From Pseudonocardiaceae bacterium (lineage in GTDB: Bacteria; Actinomycetota; Actinomycetes; Mycobacteriales; Pseudonocardiaceae): a stretch of DNA of 64,000 bases. The position numbers and the translations under genes are program-made. A model generated the notes under the pieces. It had not been told where the DNA came from. It saw nothing but the letters and a program-made list of their open reading frames with translations, and made no database searches. The stretch spans positions 1-64,000 of the forward strand of contig WHSZ01000021.1 of assembly GCA_009379845.1 (NCBI GenBank). Reading direction: 5' to 3'. Below, one piece after another: positions 46,187 to 54,947 of the stretch (its first letter is position 1; the number at the start of each line of letters is the position of its first letter).

Positions 46187-47047
46187 TCAAGGCTGGCGTG
46201 ACATACTCGCCTGGGGCAGTCGGGTGAGTTGGAGATACTGTTCGTCGGTGAGCGACACGTCGGCTGCCGCAACGTTCTCGGCAAGATGTTGCAGTGAGGT
46301 AGTCCCGGGGATTGCCACCGTCGTCGACGTTCTGCGCAGCAACCAGGCGAGCGCCACCTGAGTCGACCCAACACCTGCCAGCCCGCCCGCCCTGGCTACC
46401 GCCTCAGCCAGGGCGCGGTAGTTTCCGCCGCCGGTCGGCGACCAGGCGATGAACGCCATGCCTTCCGCCTGGCAGTAGTCGACGACATCATCCCAGTGCC
46501 GGTCGACGAGGCTGTACCTGTTCTGCACCGCTACGACAGGCACGATCTTCCTGGCGGCCTCGATTGTCTCGACGTCCACTTCGGACAGACCGATGTGCCT
46601 GATTTTGCCAGCCTGCCGCAGGTCATCGAGGGCGCCGAGGGTCTCAGCCAGCGGGACCTCGGGATCGACCCGGTGGAGCTGGTAGAGGTCAAGGCACTCG
46701 AGGCCCAGGCGACGAAGGCTGGTCTCGACACCTTGCCTGATGAACCCTGGCTTGCCCAGCGCCTCCCACTCCTCGGGGGAGGGCCGAACCCCACCGCCCT
46801 TGGTGGCGATCACCACGTGATCGTAGGGCCGCAGTGCCGCACCGACGATCTCCTCGTTGGTGTGCGGGCCGTAGGCCTCGGCGGTATCGAAGAAGTCCAC
46901 ACCGAGCTCAACCGCACGACGCAGCACCGCGATCGCGTGCTCGCGATCGGCCGGTTCACCCCAGAACTGCGGCCCACACAGCCGCATCGCGCCGTATCCG
47001 AGCCGGTTGATCCAGACGTCCCCACCGAGACGAAGGCTTGTCCGCAT
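46187..47047 (-). CDS. Aldo/keto reductase
   Basis: A 286-residue NADPH-dependent TIM-barrel oxidoreductase. The catalytic tetrad is visible as Asp and Tyr in DFFDTAEAYGPH, Lys in VVIATKGGG and His in LDLYQLHRVDPEVP. The cofactor end is VAIPGTTSLQHLAENV. ATG at 47047 with GGAAGGA upstream. An 18-bp perfect palindrome lies 46 bases before the start. Likely reduces reactive aldehydes under MerR control; substrate unknown. Convergent with the MerR gene. Confidence 0.9.
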   Translation of the reverse strand: MRTSLRLGGDVWINRLGYGAMRLCGPQFWGEPADREHAIAVLRRAVELGVDFFDTAEAYGPHTNEEIVGAALRPYDHVVIATKGGGVRPSPEEWEALGKPGFIRQGVETSLRRLGLECLDLYQLHRVDPEVPLAETLGALDDLRQAGKIRHIGLSEVDVETIEAARKIVPVVAVQNRYSLVDRHWDDVVDYCQAEGMAFIAWSPTGGGNYRALAEAVARAGGLAGVGSTQVALAWLLRRTSTTVAIPGTTSLQHLAENVAAADVSLTDEQYLQLTRLPQASMSRQP

Positions 47048-47092
47048 CTGAAGTCCTTCCCATCGGGCTGTTCGATGAACGCCATCCTCGAT

Positions 47093-47110
47093 GTTGAAGT
47101 GCACTTCAAC
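47093..47110. promoter_or_regulatory. MerR-type operator at the aldo/keto reductase
   Basis: GTTGAAGTGCACTTCAAC is a perfect 18-bp palindrome in the aldo/keto reductase promoter. It resembles the site in front of the merR gene. Confidence 0.7.
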
Positions 47111-47159
47111 GCAAGTCCTTCGGCACGCTGATAACAGCGTCGCGGGCAGGCCTGGTCGG

Positions 47160-47942
47160 TTAGCGGGCCTCGACAGGGTTGCTGAGGGTGCCGATGCCCT
47201 CCACGCTCACCGACACGGTCTGCCCCGGCTCCATGGGGCCGACACCGGCCGGTGTGCCGGTGAGGATCAGATCGCCCGGCAGCAGCGTCATCACTCGGGA
47301 AATCCACTCGACCAGCTTGCCGACGTCGTGCAGAAACAGCGAGGTTCGCGCGTCCTGCTTGAGGACCCCGTCCAGTTCGGTGCGGATCGCCAGATCGGCG
47401 GGATCGACATCGGTTTCGATCCAGGGGCCGAGCGGGCAGAACGTGTCGTGCCCCTTGGCCCTGGTGTACTGCACGTCGGCTTTCTGCTGGTCGCGCGCCG
47501 TGACGTCGTTGGCGATCGTGTACCCGCGCAGCACCTGCGCGGCACGCGAGGCCGGGATGTCCTTACACGGCATGCCGATCACGGCCGCGAGCTCCCCTTC
47601 GAAGTCCACGCGTTCCGATTCGGCCGGCAGTTTGATCGAACTGTTCGGGCTGATCACCGTCGTGGACGGCTTCAGGAAGATCACCGGGTTCTCCGGTGCC
47701 TCGCCGCCCATCTCCTTGGCGTGATCGGCGTAGTTCCGCCCGACACACACGATCTTGGTAGGCAGGATCGGGGCGAGCAGCCGGACATCGGCCAGTGGCC
47801 AGCGGCGGCCGGTGTAGTTCGGGGTACCGAAGGGGTGTTCGGCGATCTCCGCGGCGGTGAGCTGCTCCGGCGGAGCGTCGGCCTCCCCTTCGATCACGGC
47901 GAACGCGACACCTTCTGGATGAGCAATACGACCTAGACGCAC
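47160..47942 (-). CDS. Fumarylacetoacetate hydrolase-family protein
   Basis: A 260-residue metal-dependent hydrolase/decarboxylase/isomerase of the FAH family, homologous by position to Rv2993c. Features: KIVCVGRNYADHAKEMGG, NPVIFLKPSTTV, the metal site DFEGELAAVIG, YTIANDVTARDQQ, GHDTFCPLGPWI and LLPGDLILTGTPAGVGPM. Candidate activities include acylpyruvate hydrolase and 2-hydroxyhepta-2,4-diene-dioate isomerase; sequence alone does not decide. GTG start at 47942. It follows cimA on the same strand with 158 bases between. Confidence 0.9.
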   Translation of the reverse strand: MRLGRIAHPEGVAFAVIEGEADAPPEQLTAAEIAEHPFGTPNYTGRRWPLADVRLLAPILPTKIVCVGRNYADHAKEMGGEAPENPVIFLKPSTTVISPNSSIKLPAESERVDFEGELAAVIGMPCKDIPASRAAQVLRGYTIANDVTARDQQKADVQYTRAKGHDTFCPLGPWIETDVDPADLAIRTELDGVLKQDARTSLFLHDVGKLVEWISRVMTLLPGDLILTGTPAGVGPMEPGQTVSVSVEGIGTLSNPVEAR

Positions 47943-47944
47943 GC

Positions 47945-48112
47945 GTGCACCCTAACCCGTCCGCATCGGCGCGCCATTGGGCATGCGGGCATCCTTTCGG
48001 ACTACTCGCGACTGGCCGCCACGCAGCGCTGCTTCCGGACGCGGCGACCGTCGAGCGGGAACTGCTCGACGTTACCTTCGGCGCGCTGCGTACCGATGCG
48101 TCAGCCGGTTAG
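47945..48112 (+). CDS. Small ORF or gene remnant between the FAH gene and cimA
   Basis: A 55-codon frame opened by GTG whose second half reads LLPDAATVERELLDVTFGALRT, a helix-like sequence typical of a protein C-terminus. It begins 2 bases from the divergent FAH start and overlaps the cimA end by 12 bases. No function recognised; it may be the leftover tail of a lost plus-strand gene. Confidence 0.3.
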   Translation: MHPNPSASARHWACGHPFGLLATGRHAALLPDAATVERELLDVTFGALRTDASAG

Positions 48113-49732
48113 CTGGCGCGCGCGAATCGCCTTGTGCACCAGCGCGTCGCACAGCGCCAGCCAGCTGGCTTCCACGATGTTGCCGTGCACGCCGACCGTG
48201 GTCCACTCGGTCTCACCGTCGCTCGATTCCAGCAACACCCTCGTGACAGCGTCCGTTCCCGGGTGCCCAGGCAGGATGCGGACCTTGTAGTCGATCAGCT
48301 CCACCCTGTCCAACCAGGACAGGTGCGGCGACAATGCCTTGCGCAGCGCGGCATCCAACGCATGGACCGGCCCGTTCCCCTCCGCGGTCGCGATCACCCG
48401 CTGGCCGCCGACGTGCACCTTCACGGTCGCTTCGGAGAGCACACCGCCGTCTTGCCCGTGATCGAGCACCACCCGGTAGGACTCGAGGGTGAACGGCGGA
48501 TCTTCCACATGCGACTGTCCATTGTCGACCTCGCTGCGGAGCAGCAGTTCAAGCGACGCGTCCGCCGCTTCGAAGCTCCAGCCCTGCGCTTCAAGATCCT
48601 TCACTCGCCGCACCACATTGGACAGCGCGTCGGGTTGGCCGGCCAGATCGACCCCGAGCTCGCGCCCCTTGAGCTCGAGGCTGGCCCGGCCGGCCATCTC
48701 GGTGACCAGTACCCGCATGTCATTGCCGACGGTGACCGGGTCGATGTGGTTGTACAACTCCGGGTCCACCTTGATCGCGCTCGCGTGCAACCCCGCCTTG
48801 TGGGCGAAGGCTGACGTCCCGACGTATGCCTGGTGGGCTTCGGGTGCGATGTTCGCGATCTCGGCAAGTGCGTGCGATGTCCGGGAAAGCTCGGCCACCT
48901 TGCCGGGCGGTAGCACCGGCATGTCGAGCTTGGTCACCAGATTTCCTACCACGGCGAACAAATCGGCATTGCCGGCTCGTTCCCCGTAACCGTTGGCTGT
49001 GCACTGCACGTGGGTCGCACCCGCTTGCACCGCGGCAACGCTGTTGGCCACCGCGCAGGACGTGTCGTCCTGGCAGTGGATGCCGACCCGGAAGCCGGTT
49101 CGGGCGATCACCTCGGTGACCGTCTGGGACAGTCCGGTCGGCAACTGCCCGCCGTTGGTGTCGCACAGCACGACGACGTCTGCGCCGCCGGCTACCGCGG
49201 CGTCCAGTACGCGCAACGCGCAGTCCGGATCGTAGGCGTATCCGTCGAAGAAATGCTCCGCGTCCAGGAACACTCGCCTGCCCTCGCCGACGAGGAACTC
49301 CGCGGTGTCGCGCACCATCGCGCAAGCCTCGTCCACGTCGGTGCGCAGCGCGCGTTCGATGTGCCGGCGATCCGATTTCGCCACCAGCGTGACCACCGGC
49401 GCCTTCGCGTCCAGCAGCGCGCGAACCTGCGGGTCCTCGCTCGCCCGCACGCCCGCACGCCGGGTGGAGCCGAACGCGACGAGCGCGGCGTGGTTGAGCT
49501 CCAGCTCGCTCGCCGCCCGGTCGAAGAATTCGGTGTCCTTTGGCAACGCGCCAGGCCAGCCGCCCTCGATGAAGCCGACACCGAGGTCGTCGAGCAGCCG
49601 CGCGACGGCGAGCTTGTCGGTCACCGAGTAGCTGATGCCTTCCCGCTGCGCCCCGTCCCGCAAGGTGGTGTCGTAGACGTGGAAGGAATCGCCGAGCGGC
49701 GTATCGGTGGGGCCTTGCGCGTTGCTGGTCAC
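48101..49732 (-). CDS. cimA: (R)-citramalate synthase
   Basis: Condenses acetyl-CoA with pyruvate to citramalate, opening a threonine-independent route to 2-oxobutyrate and isoleucine. The 543-residue protein has the HMG-CoA lyase-like barrel: VYDTTLRDGAQREGISYSV, FIEGGWPGALPKDTEFF, VLCDTNGGQLPTGL, GIHCQDDTSCAVANSVAAVQAGATHVQCTANGYGERAGNADLF, and the C-terminal LeuA-type regulatory domain (residues about 410-530) where isoleucine feedback usually acts. Motifs fit CimA rather than LeuA. GTG start with GGAGAAACC upstream. Preceded by a leader-peptide attenuator. LeuCD and LeuB in this window can supply the following steps. Confidence 0.93.
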   Translation of the reverse strand: MTSNAQGPTDTPLGDSFHVYDTTLRDGAQREGISYSVTDKLAVARLLDDLGVGFIEGGWPGALPKDTEFFDRAASELELNHAALVAFGSTRRAGVRASEDPQVRALLDAKAPVVTLVAKSDRRHIERALRTDVDEACAMVRDTAEFLVGEGRRVFLDAEHFFDGYAYDPDCALRVLDAAVAGGADVVVLCDTNGGQLPTGLSQTVTEVIARTGFRVGIHCQDDTSCAVANSVAAVQAGATHVQCTANGYGERAGNADLFAVVGNLVTKLDMPVLPPGKVAELSRTSHALAEIANIAPEAHQAYVGTSAFAHKAGLHASAIKVDPELYNHIDPVTVGNDMRVLVTEMAGRASLELKGRELGVDLAGQPDALSNVVRRVKDLEAQGWSFEAADASLELLLRSEVDNGQSHVEDPPFTLESYRVVLDHGQDGGVLSEATVKVHVGGQRVIATAEGNGPVHALDAALRKALSPHLSWLDRVELIDYKVRILPGHPGTDAVTRVLLESSDGETEWTTVGVHGNIVEASWLALCDALVHKAIRARQLTG

Positions 49733-49765
49733 GGTTTCTCCTGGTCGGCAGGGGTAGGTAGCAAC

Positions 49766-49796
49766 AAAAAAGACCCCTCGCGAATGCGAGAGGTCT
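49766..49796 (-). terminator. Attenuator terminator in the cimA leader
   Basis: On the minus strand an 11-position stem with one mismatch (AGACC.CTCGC against GCGAG.GGTCT, loop of four) is followed by TTTTTT, 34 bases before the cimA start. An upstream hairpin, CGCGTCGGGT/ACCCGACGCG (49798-49807 and 49821-49830), overlaps the leader peptide stop. Confidence 0.9.
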
Positions 49797-49818
49797 GCGC
49801 GTCGGGTGTGGTGCCTGG

Positions 49819-49863
49819 CTACCCGACGCGCTCGTCAATAATGATCACGCTAAAAGCGGACAT
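49819..49863 (-). CDS. Leader peptide of cimA with Ile-Ile-Ile
   Basis: Fourteen codons: MSAFSVIIIDERVG. Three consecutive Ile codons and two Val codons precede a stop inside the pause hairpin. The ATG lies six bases after a -10 box, so the transcript is probably leaderless. Ribosome stalling at the Ile codons when isoleucine is scarce would relieve termination at 49766-49796 and induce cimA, in keeping with the role of citramalate in isoleucine synthesis. Confidence 0.8.
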   Translation of the reverse strand: MSAFSVIIIDERVG

Positions 49864-49869
49864 GCCCGG

Positions 49870-49898
49870 ATAATGCCACAACCGTCCGCAATCACCAA
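49870..49898 (-). promoter_or_regulatory. Promoter of the cimA leader
   Basis: On the minus strand -35 TTGGTG (49893-49898), a 17-base spacer and -10 CATTAT (49870-49875) lie six bases before the leader ATG. The following 100 bases toward leuB hold no clear feature. Confidence 0.65.
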
Positions 49899-50004
49899 AC
49901 CCAGGTTGCCGTGAAGGCCACCTTCAGGGCAACAGACGCCCCGAATGGGCCCCTCGGTCGCGGGGCGACGCGATCCCCTGGCGACGGGGTCGTCGTAACC
50001 AGCG

Positions 50005-51045
50005 TCAAGCGCCGGTGCGGGTGCTGGACGAGACCAGTGCGGCCAGCCGGTCCCCGATCGCGTAGGTGGCTCCTGGCGACGAGTGGTCGCGGGTCGCCAG
50101 GTCGAACGCGACCGACGCCTCGATGCGTTTCGCTGCTTCCTGCTGGCCGAGGTGATCCAGCATCAGCGCGACGGAAAGCACGGTGGCGGTCGGATCAGCC
50201 AGGCCCTGGCCCGCGATGTCCGGAGCGCTGCCGTGCACCGGCTCGAACATGCTCGGGTTCCGCCCCGTCACGTCCAGGTTCCCGCTGGCGGCCAGCCCGA
50301 TGCCACCGGTCACCGCCGCGGCGAGGTCGGTGAGGATGTCGCCGAACAGGTTGTCGGTGACCAGCACGTCGAACCGGGACGGATCGGTGACCAGGTGAAT
50401 CGTGGTGGCGTCCACGTGCTGGTAGGCGACCGTGACGTCCGGATGCTGCAGCGAGACCTCTTCCACGATGCGCGACCACAACGACCCCGCATGGGTGAGC
50501 ACGTTCGTCTTGTGCACCAGCGTGAGGTGCTTGCGCGGCCGCTCGGCCGCACGGGCGAACGCGTCCCGAACCACCCGATCGATGCCGAACGCGGTGTTCA
50601 CGCTGACCTCGGTCGCGACCTCGTTCGGGGTGTCCTTCCGCAGCAACCCGCCGTTGCCGGCGTACAGCCCCTCGGTGCCCTCCCGAACCATGATCATGTC
50701 GACCTCACCCGGCTCGGCCAGCGTGCTTCGCACCCCGGGGTACAGCCGCGCGGGACGCAGATTCACGTGATGGTCGAGCTCGAAGCGCAGCCGCAGCAGC
50801 AGCCCCCGCTCCAGAATTCCGCTCGGCACGGTCGGGTCACCCACCGCGCCGAGCAGGATCGCGTCATGCTCCCGAAGTTCTCCGAGCACCGACTCGGGCA
50901 GCAGCTCCCCGGTGGCGTGCCACCTGGACGCGCCGAGATCGTAGCGAGTGACCTCAGCGGTCGGCACGACCTCACCGAGTACCTTCAGCGCCTCGGTGAC
51001 GACCTCGGGCCCGATCCCGTCACCGGGGATCACCGCGAGCCGCAT
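50005..51045 (-). CDS. leuB: 3-isopropylmalate dehydrogenase
   Basis: NAD-dependent oxidative decarboxylation of 3-isopropylmalate in leucine synthesis, and probably of 3-methylmalate from the citramalate route. The 346-residue protein shows [71 protein letters not shown] and the Mg/NAD site [34 protein letters not shown] at 51045 with GGAGGT six bases upstream; the GTG two codons earlier is less likely. Transcribed with cimA downstream (own promoter) and separated from serA by the subtilase gene, unlike the mycobacterial order where leuB and serA are adjacent. Confidence 0.95.
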   Translation of the reverse strand: MRLAVIPGDGIGPEVVTEALKVLGEVVPTAEVTRYDLGASRWHATGELLPESVLGELREHDAILLGAVGDPTVPSGILERGLLLRLRFELDHHVNLRPARLYPGVRSTLAEPGEVDMIMVREGTEGLYAGNGGLLRKDTPNEVATEVSVNTAFGIDRVVRDAFARAAERPRKHLTLVHKTNVLTHAGSLWSRIVEEVSLQHPDVTVAYQHVDATTIHLVTDPSRFDVLVTDNLFGDILTDLAAAVTGGIGLAASGNLDVTGRNPSMFEPVHGSAPDIAGQGLADPTATVLSVALMLDHLGQQEAAKRIEASVAFDLATRDHSSPGATYAIGDRLAALVSSSTRTGA

Positions 51046-51153
51046 CCACACACCTCCAGGGGTAATCGTTCGCGTGAACTTCGCACAGCACAGCGATCCC
51101 CGCGCGGACGTCAGCCAGCACGCCCATGCCGTGGGCCGCAGTACCAGGAAAGG

Positions 51154-51258
51154 TTACCGGTAGCTGATCGGCTTCCGTACCCCGCAACACCCTTTGCGGT
51201 TGATCTTCTCGCCGTCCGACACCCGAACGAGGTTATCCGGGTACGAAAATGGCCCCAT
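51154..51258 (-). CDS. Small ORF between the subtilase gene and leuB
   Basis: A 34-codon frame (MGPFSYPDNLVRVSDGEKI..., with a Cys-Cys pair and an IS-YR end) starting 14 bases after the subtilase stop, with a weak GGTGA upstream. Codon use is less GC-extreme than chance frames here. No homologue recognised. The remaining 110 bases up to leuB show nothing clear. Confidence 0.3.
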   Translation of the reverse strand: MGPFSYPDNLVRVSDGEKINRKGCCGVRKPISYR

Positions 51259-51272
51259 CGCGTCACCTACCG

Positions 51273-54200
51273 TCAAGAACCCGCCGGTACCGGTGCACTC
51301 GGAGTAGTGCTCGGTCCCGATTCCTCTACCGGCAGCTCCGGTGGTACCTGCTTCCCGCCGCGCACCGCGACCTTTCCCGCCCGATCGCCGGACTCGTTGT
51401 GCAGGTGTAGCGCCAGCAGACTGCTGGCGCCCTGCCGCTCGGCCGCCTTGGCGTCGTAGTTGACGACAAGCGAGGTGCCCGGCTTGGCCAGGTAGGAGAG
51501 GGCGGGATCGCCACCACCCTGCACCCACATACCGGGTGCGAGGGGGTCGTAGTCGATCGGCTCGTCGATCTGGTCGATGTTGCCGGTCTTGTCACCCGGT
51601 GGTGTGTAGTACCCGGTGGTGCCGACCGTGTAGCTGATCGGCGCCGACTTGGCGTTGGCCGCGTCGATCCCGAGTGCTTCGAGGTTCACCAGCAGCGTCA
51701 GCACGTTGCTGTCGAACACGTTGGTGTCCACGTTCCCGAACGTCCCGTTCACCGGCTGCACGTCGACGGACGGCTGCCCCTCGGCGTTCAGGTCCACGGT
51801 GTTGGCCACCAGCACGTCCGTCTCCGGCGCCTTGATCGCGTAGGTCTCGAAGTCCGGTTGGCCGTCCCCGGTGGTGTCGATGTCCACGAACGGGATCGTG
51901 TTGCTGCCGACATTCGCCCAGTTCTCCCAGGTGGCGATGCCGAAGGCGAGCATCGCCTCGCCCGGCTTGCCCTGTTTCTTGGCAAGCGGCGCGGTGCTCG
52001 CCGCGCCCACATGGCGCAGGTCGGCACCCTTGGCCGTGTCGTTGATCGTGCACCCGGTGGTGATCGCCTGGTTGCACTCCGGCAGCCGGGGCGAGCTCGC
52101 GCCGTGCTGCAGCACGCTGATCAACGAGCGGTAGGCCTCATCGCCCGCACCCTGGTCGATCCCGCGCCCCTCGAGGTTCAGCACGGCCTGCTTCTCGCCG
52201 TCCGGGATCCGCACGGAGTTCGGCGTGCCGATATCCGCGGTCGGCTTGGGCGCGGCGTACACCGGTACCCGCAGCGGCGAGGTGCCGCCGTCCTCCGGCG
52301 TGAAGACGACCCGCCCCGAGGCGTCCGCGAGGAACTGCCGTGCCACATCGAGCTGGGTCTTCTCGATCGTCGGATCCGCGGTCTTACGCAGCGCGGCCGG
52401 ATCGTCGATGCGCAGCGTCACGTCGACCTTCGCGGTGCCTCGCGGGCTGAGCGACACCTCGTCTTCGGAGAGCTCGTAGCTCACCCCCGGCACGGTGGTC
52501 AGCTCCTGGTAGGCGGCGGAAAGCGAGACCTCCTCGCTGCCCTTGTTCACCAGCTCGATGGTCTTGCGAAGGGAAACCGGTTTGCCGGCCTCCACGGTCC
52601 CGAAGGACACCCCGACCGAGCCGGGGTCGTCCCGCACCATGGCGAGCACCTCGTTGGTCACCGCGGCTTCGGCGTTGACCCTGCCGGCCCCGACGCGCTG
52701 CGGCGCCTCGGCTGGCCCCTCGCCGTTCGGCCGGCCGTGCAGATCGGCGGTGGCCGTGTTCATCACCGCGGCCTTGACTTCCTCCGGCGTCCAGTCCGGG
52801 TGCGCCTGGCGGACCAGCGCGGCGATGCCGGACGTGTGCGGGGCCGCCATCGACGTGCCGCTCATGGACATTACGCCGTTGCCGCTGCCCCGTGCGGCCG
52901 AGGCGATCGTGTCGCCGGGCGCGCCTACGTCCGGCTTCACCGCGGGCCCCCGCACCCCGCGCGAGGTGAACGCGCTCGGGGTGTCGGTGATCTCCGGGTA
53001 GGAGGTTTCCTCGCTGGCGCGCAGCGCGCCTGCGAACCGCGTCTCCAGCGTGCCGTCCCGCAGCGCGGGGCGGACCGCCTCGGTGGCCGATCCGGTCAGC
53101 TGGAACATCGGAACCGCGGCGTTGCCGGCGATCCCGGCCGTGAAGTGCTCAAGGGTTGAGGACAGCAGCACGCCCTCGGCGCCCGCCTGCTCGGCGTTGT
53201 CGGCGCGGGCCGTGGACCCGCAGGCCCTGGTGGCGTCGTTGTCGTCCCACTCGAGCCAGACGAACTTGCCGGCCACCGCCGCCTTGTCGGCTTCGGAGTA
53301 GGGCTCGCAGCCGTCATCCTGGTCGGAGAGCGGGACCACTGGCTTGGTGTTGTTCAGCTCGTCGTAGCCCTCGTAGTCCTGGCTGTACTGGCCGATCTGG
53401 TTGCCCGCGACGTCGCCGGGTGCGGTGACCTCAACGGCGTCTCGCAGTACGTAGGAATCCCTGGTGCTGGCCACCGTCAGCGCCTCGGGCGTGTTGCCTG
53501 GCGAGCCGCCGACGTCGTAGATGTTGCCGCTGTTGCCGGCCGAGATCACGGAGAGCACGCCGTGCGCGGCCAGCTTGCGCACGAACAGGCTGTCCGGGTC
53601 GTCCGGGGCACCGAAGTCACTGCCCAGCGACATGTTGATCACGTCGAGCCGGTCGCTGAAATCGCCGTCGCCGTCCGGATCCAGCGCCCAGTCCATGGCC
53701 TGCGCGGTGACCTCGGTCGAGCCTCCGCAGCCGAACACCTTGATGGCGTAAAGCAGGGACTCCGGAGCCATTCCGGGGCCCACCCGCATCTTGTTCAGCG
53801 CCTCGCCGTCCAGCTTGGAGTAGTCACCGCGGAACGTGCTGCCGTCGCCGTTCACGCCCATCCCACCCGCGCTGCCCGCGACGTGCGTGCCGTGCGCGCC
53901 GCAGCCGAGCGGGTTGGGGTCCGGCTTGGGCTCCGGGTCGCCGTCCTCGCCCGCGGAGTCGTAGTCGTCGCCGACCAGGTCGGTGCCGCCGACCACTTTC
54001 GCGGTCGGGAAGTACGAGGCCTCCACCTTGGTCGGATCGATCGCCTCGTAGGCCTCCTTGGTGCCGGGGCCGCCGAAGTCCGCGTGCGTGTAGTCGATGC
54101 CATCGTCGATGATCCCGACCCGCATGTCGTCGCCGAACTGGCCGGTCTGCTGCCAGGCGTTCAACGTCTTGGTCAGCTGCGCGGCACTCGTATTCGTGCG

Positions 54201-54713
54201 CTTCTTGGGCACCACGGTGCGCACCGACCGCACGTCGGGGCGGCCGGCCAGTTCCCGGATCCGCGTGGCGTCCGCCCTGACCACCACGCCGGACACCGCG
54301 TTCACCGTGCGGGCCAGCACGGTGGTGCCGGCATCCCCGGAACGCAGCTCGCCGATCACCGTGTCCGCGAGCGACCGCACGGCGCTCTTGGCGCGGTTGG
54401 CCGAGGCCGTGGCCGCGTCCCTGCCGCCGCCCCTGCGCCGCTCCTCGGCGAACGCGTCCGCACCGGCGCGCCGGTTCAGTTCCACGAACGCCGTGACGGT
54501 GCCCTCGACCGCGCGCATCCGTGGCCCGAGCTTGTCCTGGACGGCGGCGGGGTTGGGCACCTTCGCGATGTCCAGCCCGTCCGCCAGATTGCCGCCATCC
54601 TGCTGCTGCGCGCCCGCCGTGGCCACGGCACCGGTCAGACCGGTGGCCAGGACCACGGCAAGCAACGCGATCGACGACCGGGACATCCACCCGTGCCAGC
54701 GCGTACGGCTCAC
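51273..54713 (-). CDS. Secreted subtilisin-like serine protease, S8 family, with PA domain
   Basis: A 1146-residue exported protease. Residues 1-36 are a signal peptide (hydrophobic core SIALLAVVLATGLTGAVATA, AxA cleavage). An inhibitor-I9-like propeptide follows (about 60-170), then the catalytic domain with Asp203 (VGIIDDGIDYTHADFGG), His274 (CGAHGTHVAGSAGG), oxyanion Asn394 (ISAGNSGN) and Ser621 (SGTSMAAPHTSG). A protease-associated (PA) domain is inserted at about 430-565. The C-terminal 450 residues are beta-rich (Fn3/Ig-like). GTG start. It sits between serA and leuB, interrupting the order of core genes, and looks like a lineage-specific insertion. Likely role is extracellular protein degradation for nutrition. 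Confidence 0.93.
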   Translation of the reverse strand: MSRTRWHGWMSRSSIALLAVVLATGLTGAVATAGAQQQDGGNLADGLDIAKVPNPAAVQDKLGPRMRAVEGTVTAFVELNRRAGADAFAEERRRGGGRDAATASANRAKSAVRSLADTVIGELRSGDAGTTVLARTVNAVSGVVVRADATRIRELAGRPDVRSVRTVVPKKRTNTSAAQLTKTLNAWQQTGQFGDDMRVGIIDDGIDYTHADFGGPGTKEAYEAIDPTKVEASYFPTAKVVGGTDLVGDDYDSAGEDGDPEPKPDPNPLGCGAHGTHVAGSAGGMGVNGDGSTFRGDYSKLDGEALNKMRVGPGMAPESLLYAIKVFGCGGSTEVTAQAMDWALDPDGDGDFSDRLDVINMSLGSDFGAPDDPDSLFVRKLAAHGVLSVISAGNSGNIYDVGGSPGNTPEALTVASTRDSYVLRDAVEVTAPGDVAGNQIGQYSQDYEGYDELNNTKPVVPLSDQDDGCEPYSEADKAAVAGKFVWLEWDDNDATRACGSTARADNAEQAGAEGVLLSSTLEHFTAGIAGNAAVPMFQLTGSATEAVRPALRDGTLETRFAGALRASEETSYPEITDTPSAFTSRGVRGPAVKPDVGAPGDTIASAARGSGNGVMSMSGTSMAAPHTSGIAALVRQAHPDWTPEEVKAAVMNTATADLHGRPNGEGPAEAPQRVGAGRVNAEAAVTNEVLAMVRDDPGSVGVSFGTVEAGKPVSLRKTIELVNKGSEEVSLSAAYQELTTVPGVSYELSEDEVSLSPRGTAKVDVTLRIDDPAALRKTADPTIEKTQLDVARQFLADASGRVVFTPEDGGTSPLRVPVYAAPKPTADIGTPNSVRIPDGEKQAVLNLEGRGIDQGAGDEAYRSLISVLQHGASSPRLPECNQAITTGCTINDTAKGADLRHVGAASTAPLAKKQGKPGEAMLAFGIATWENWANVGSNTIPFVDIDTTGDGQPDFETYAIKAPETDVLVANTVDLNAEGQPSVDVQPVNGTFGNVDTNVFDSNVLTLLVNLEALGIDAANAKSAPISYTVGTTGYYTPPGDKTGNIDQIDEPIDYDPLAPGMWVQGGGDPALSYLAKPGTSLVVNYDAKAAERQGASSLLALHLHNESGDRAGKVAVRGGKQVPPELPVEESGPSTTPSAPVPAGS

Positions 54714-54947
54714 TTTGTGCCCTCACTCGAGGCCGCTCGGGACCTGCCGCTACCCGCGAAGGACGGCCCCCAGAAGGATCCCGACCCGTGAGCCCCCGGC
54801 TCGGCGCCGTCCCTCTACGGCGCCGGGTCCTGCCTCGTGGGAGGAAACTTAGCCGGTGCCACCTCGTGCTCGTCTAGGCCATTCGGGACTCCGAGCCGAT
54901 CTTGTTCGGCCATACCCGTTTTGACCTGGGCGGATGCGTCGTGACCG

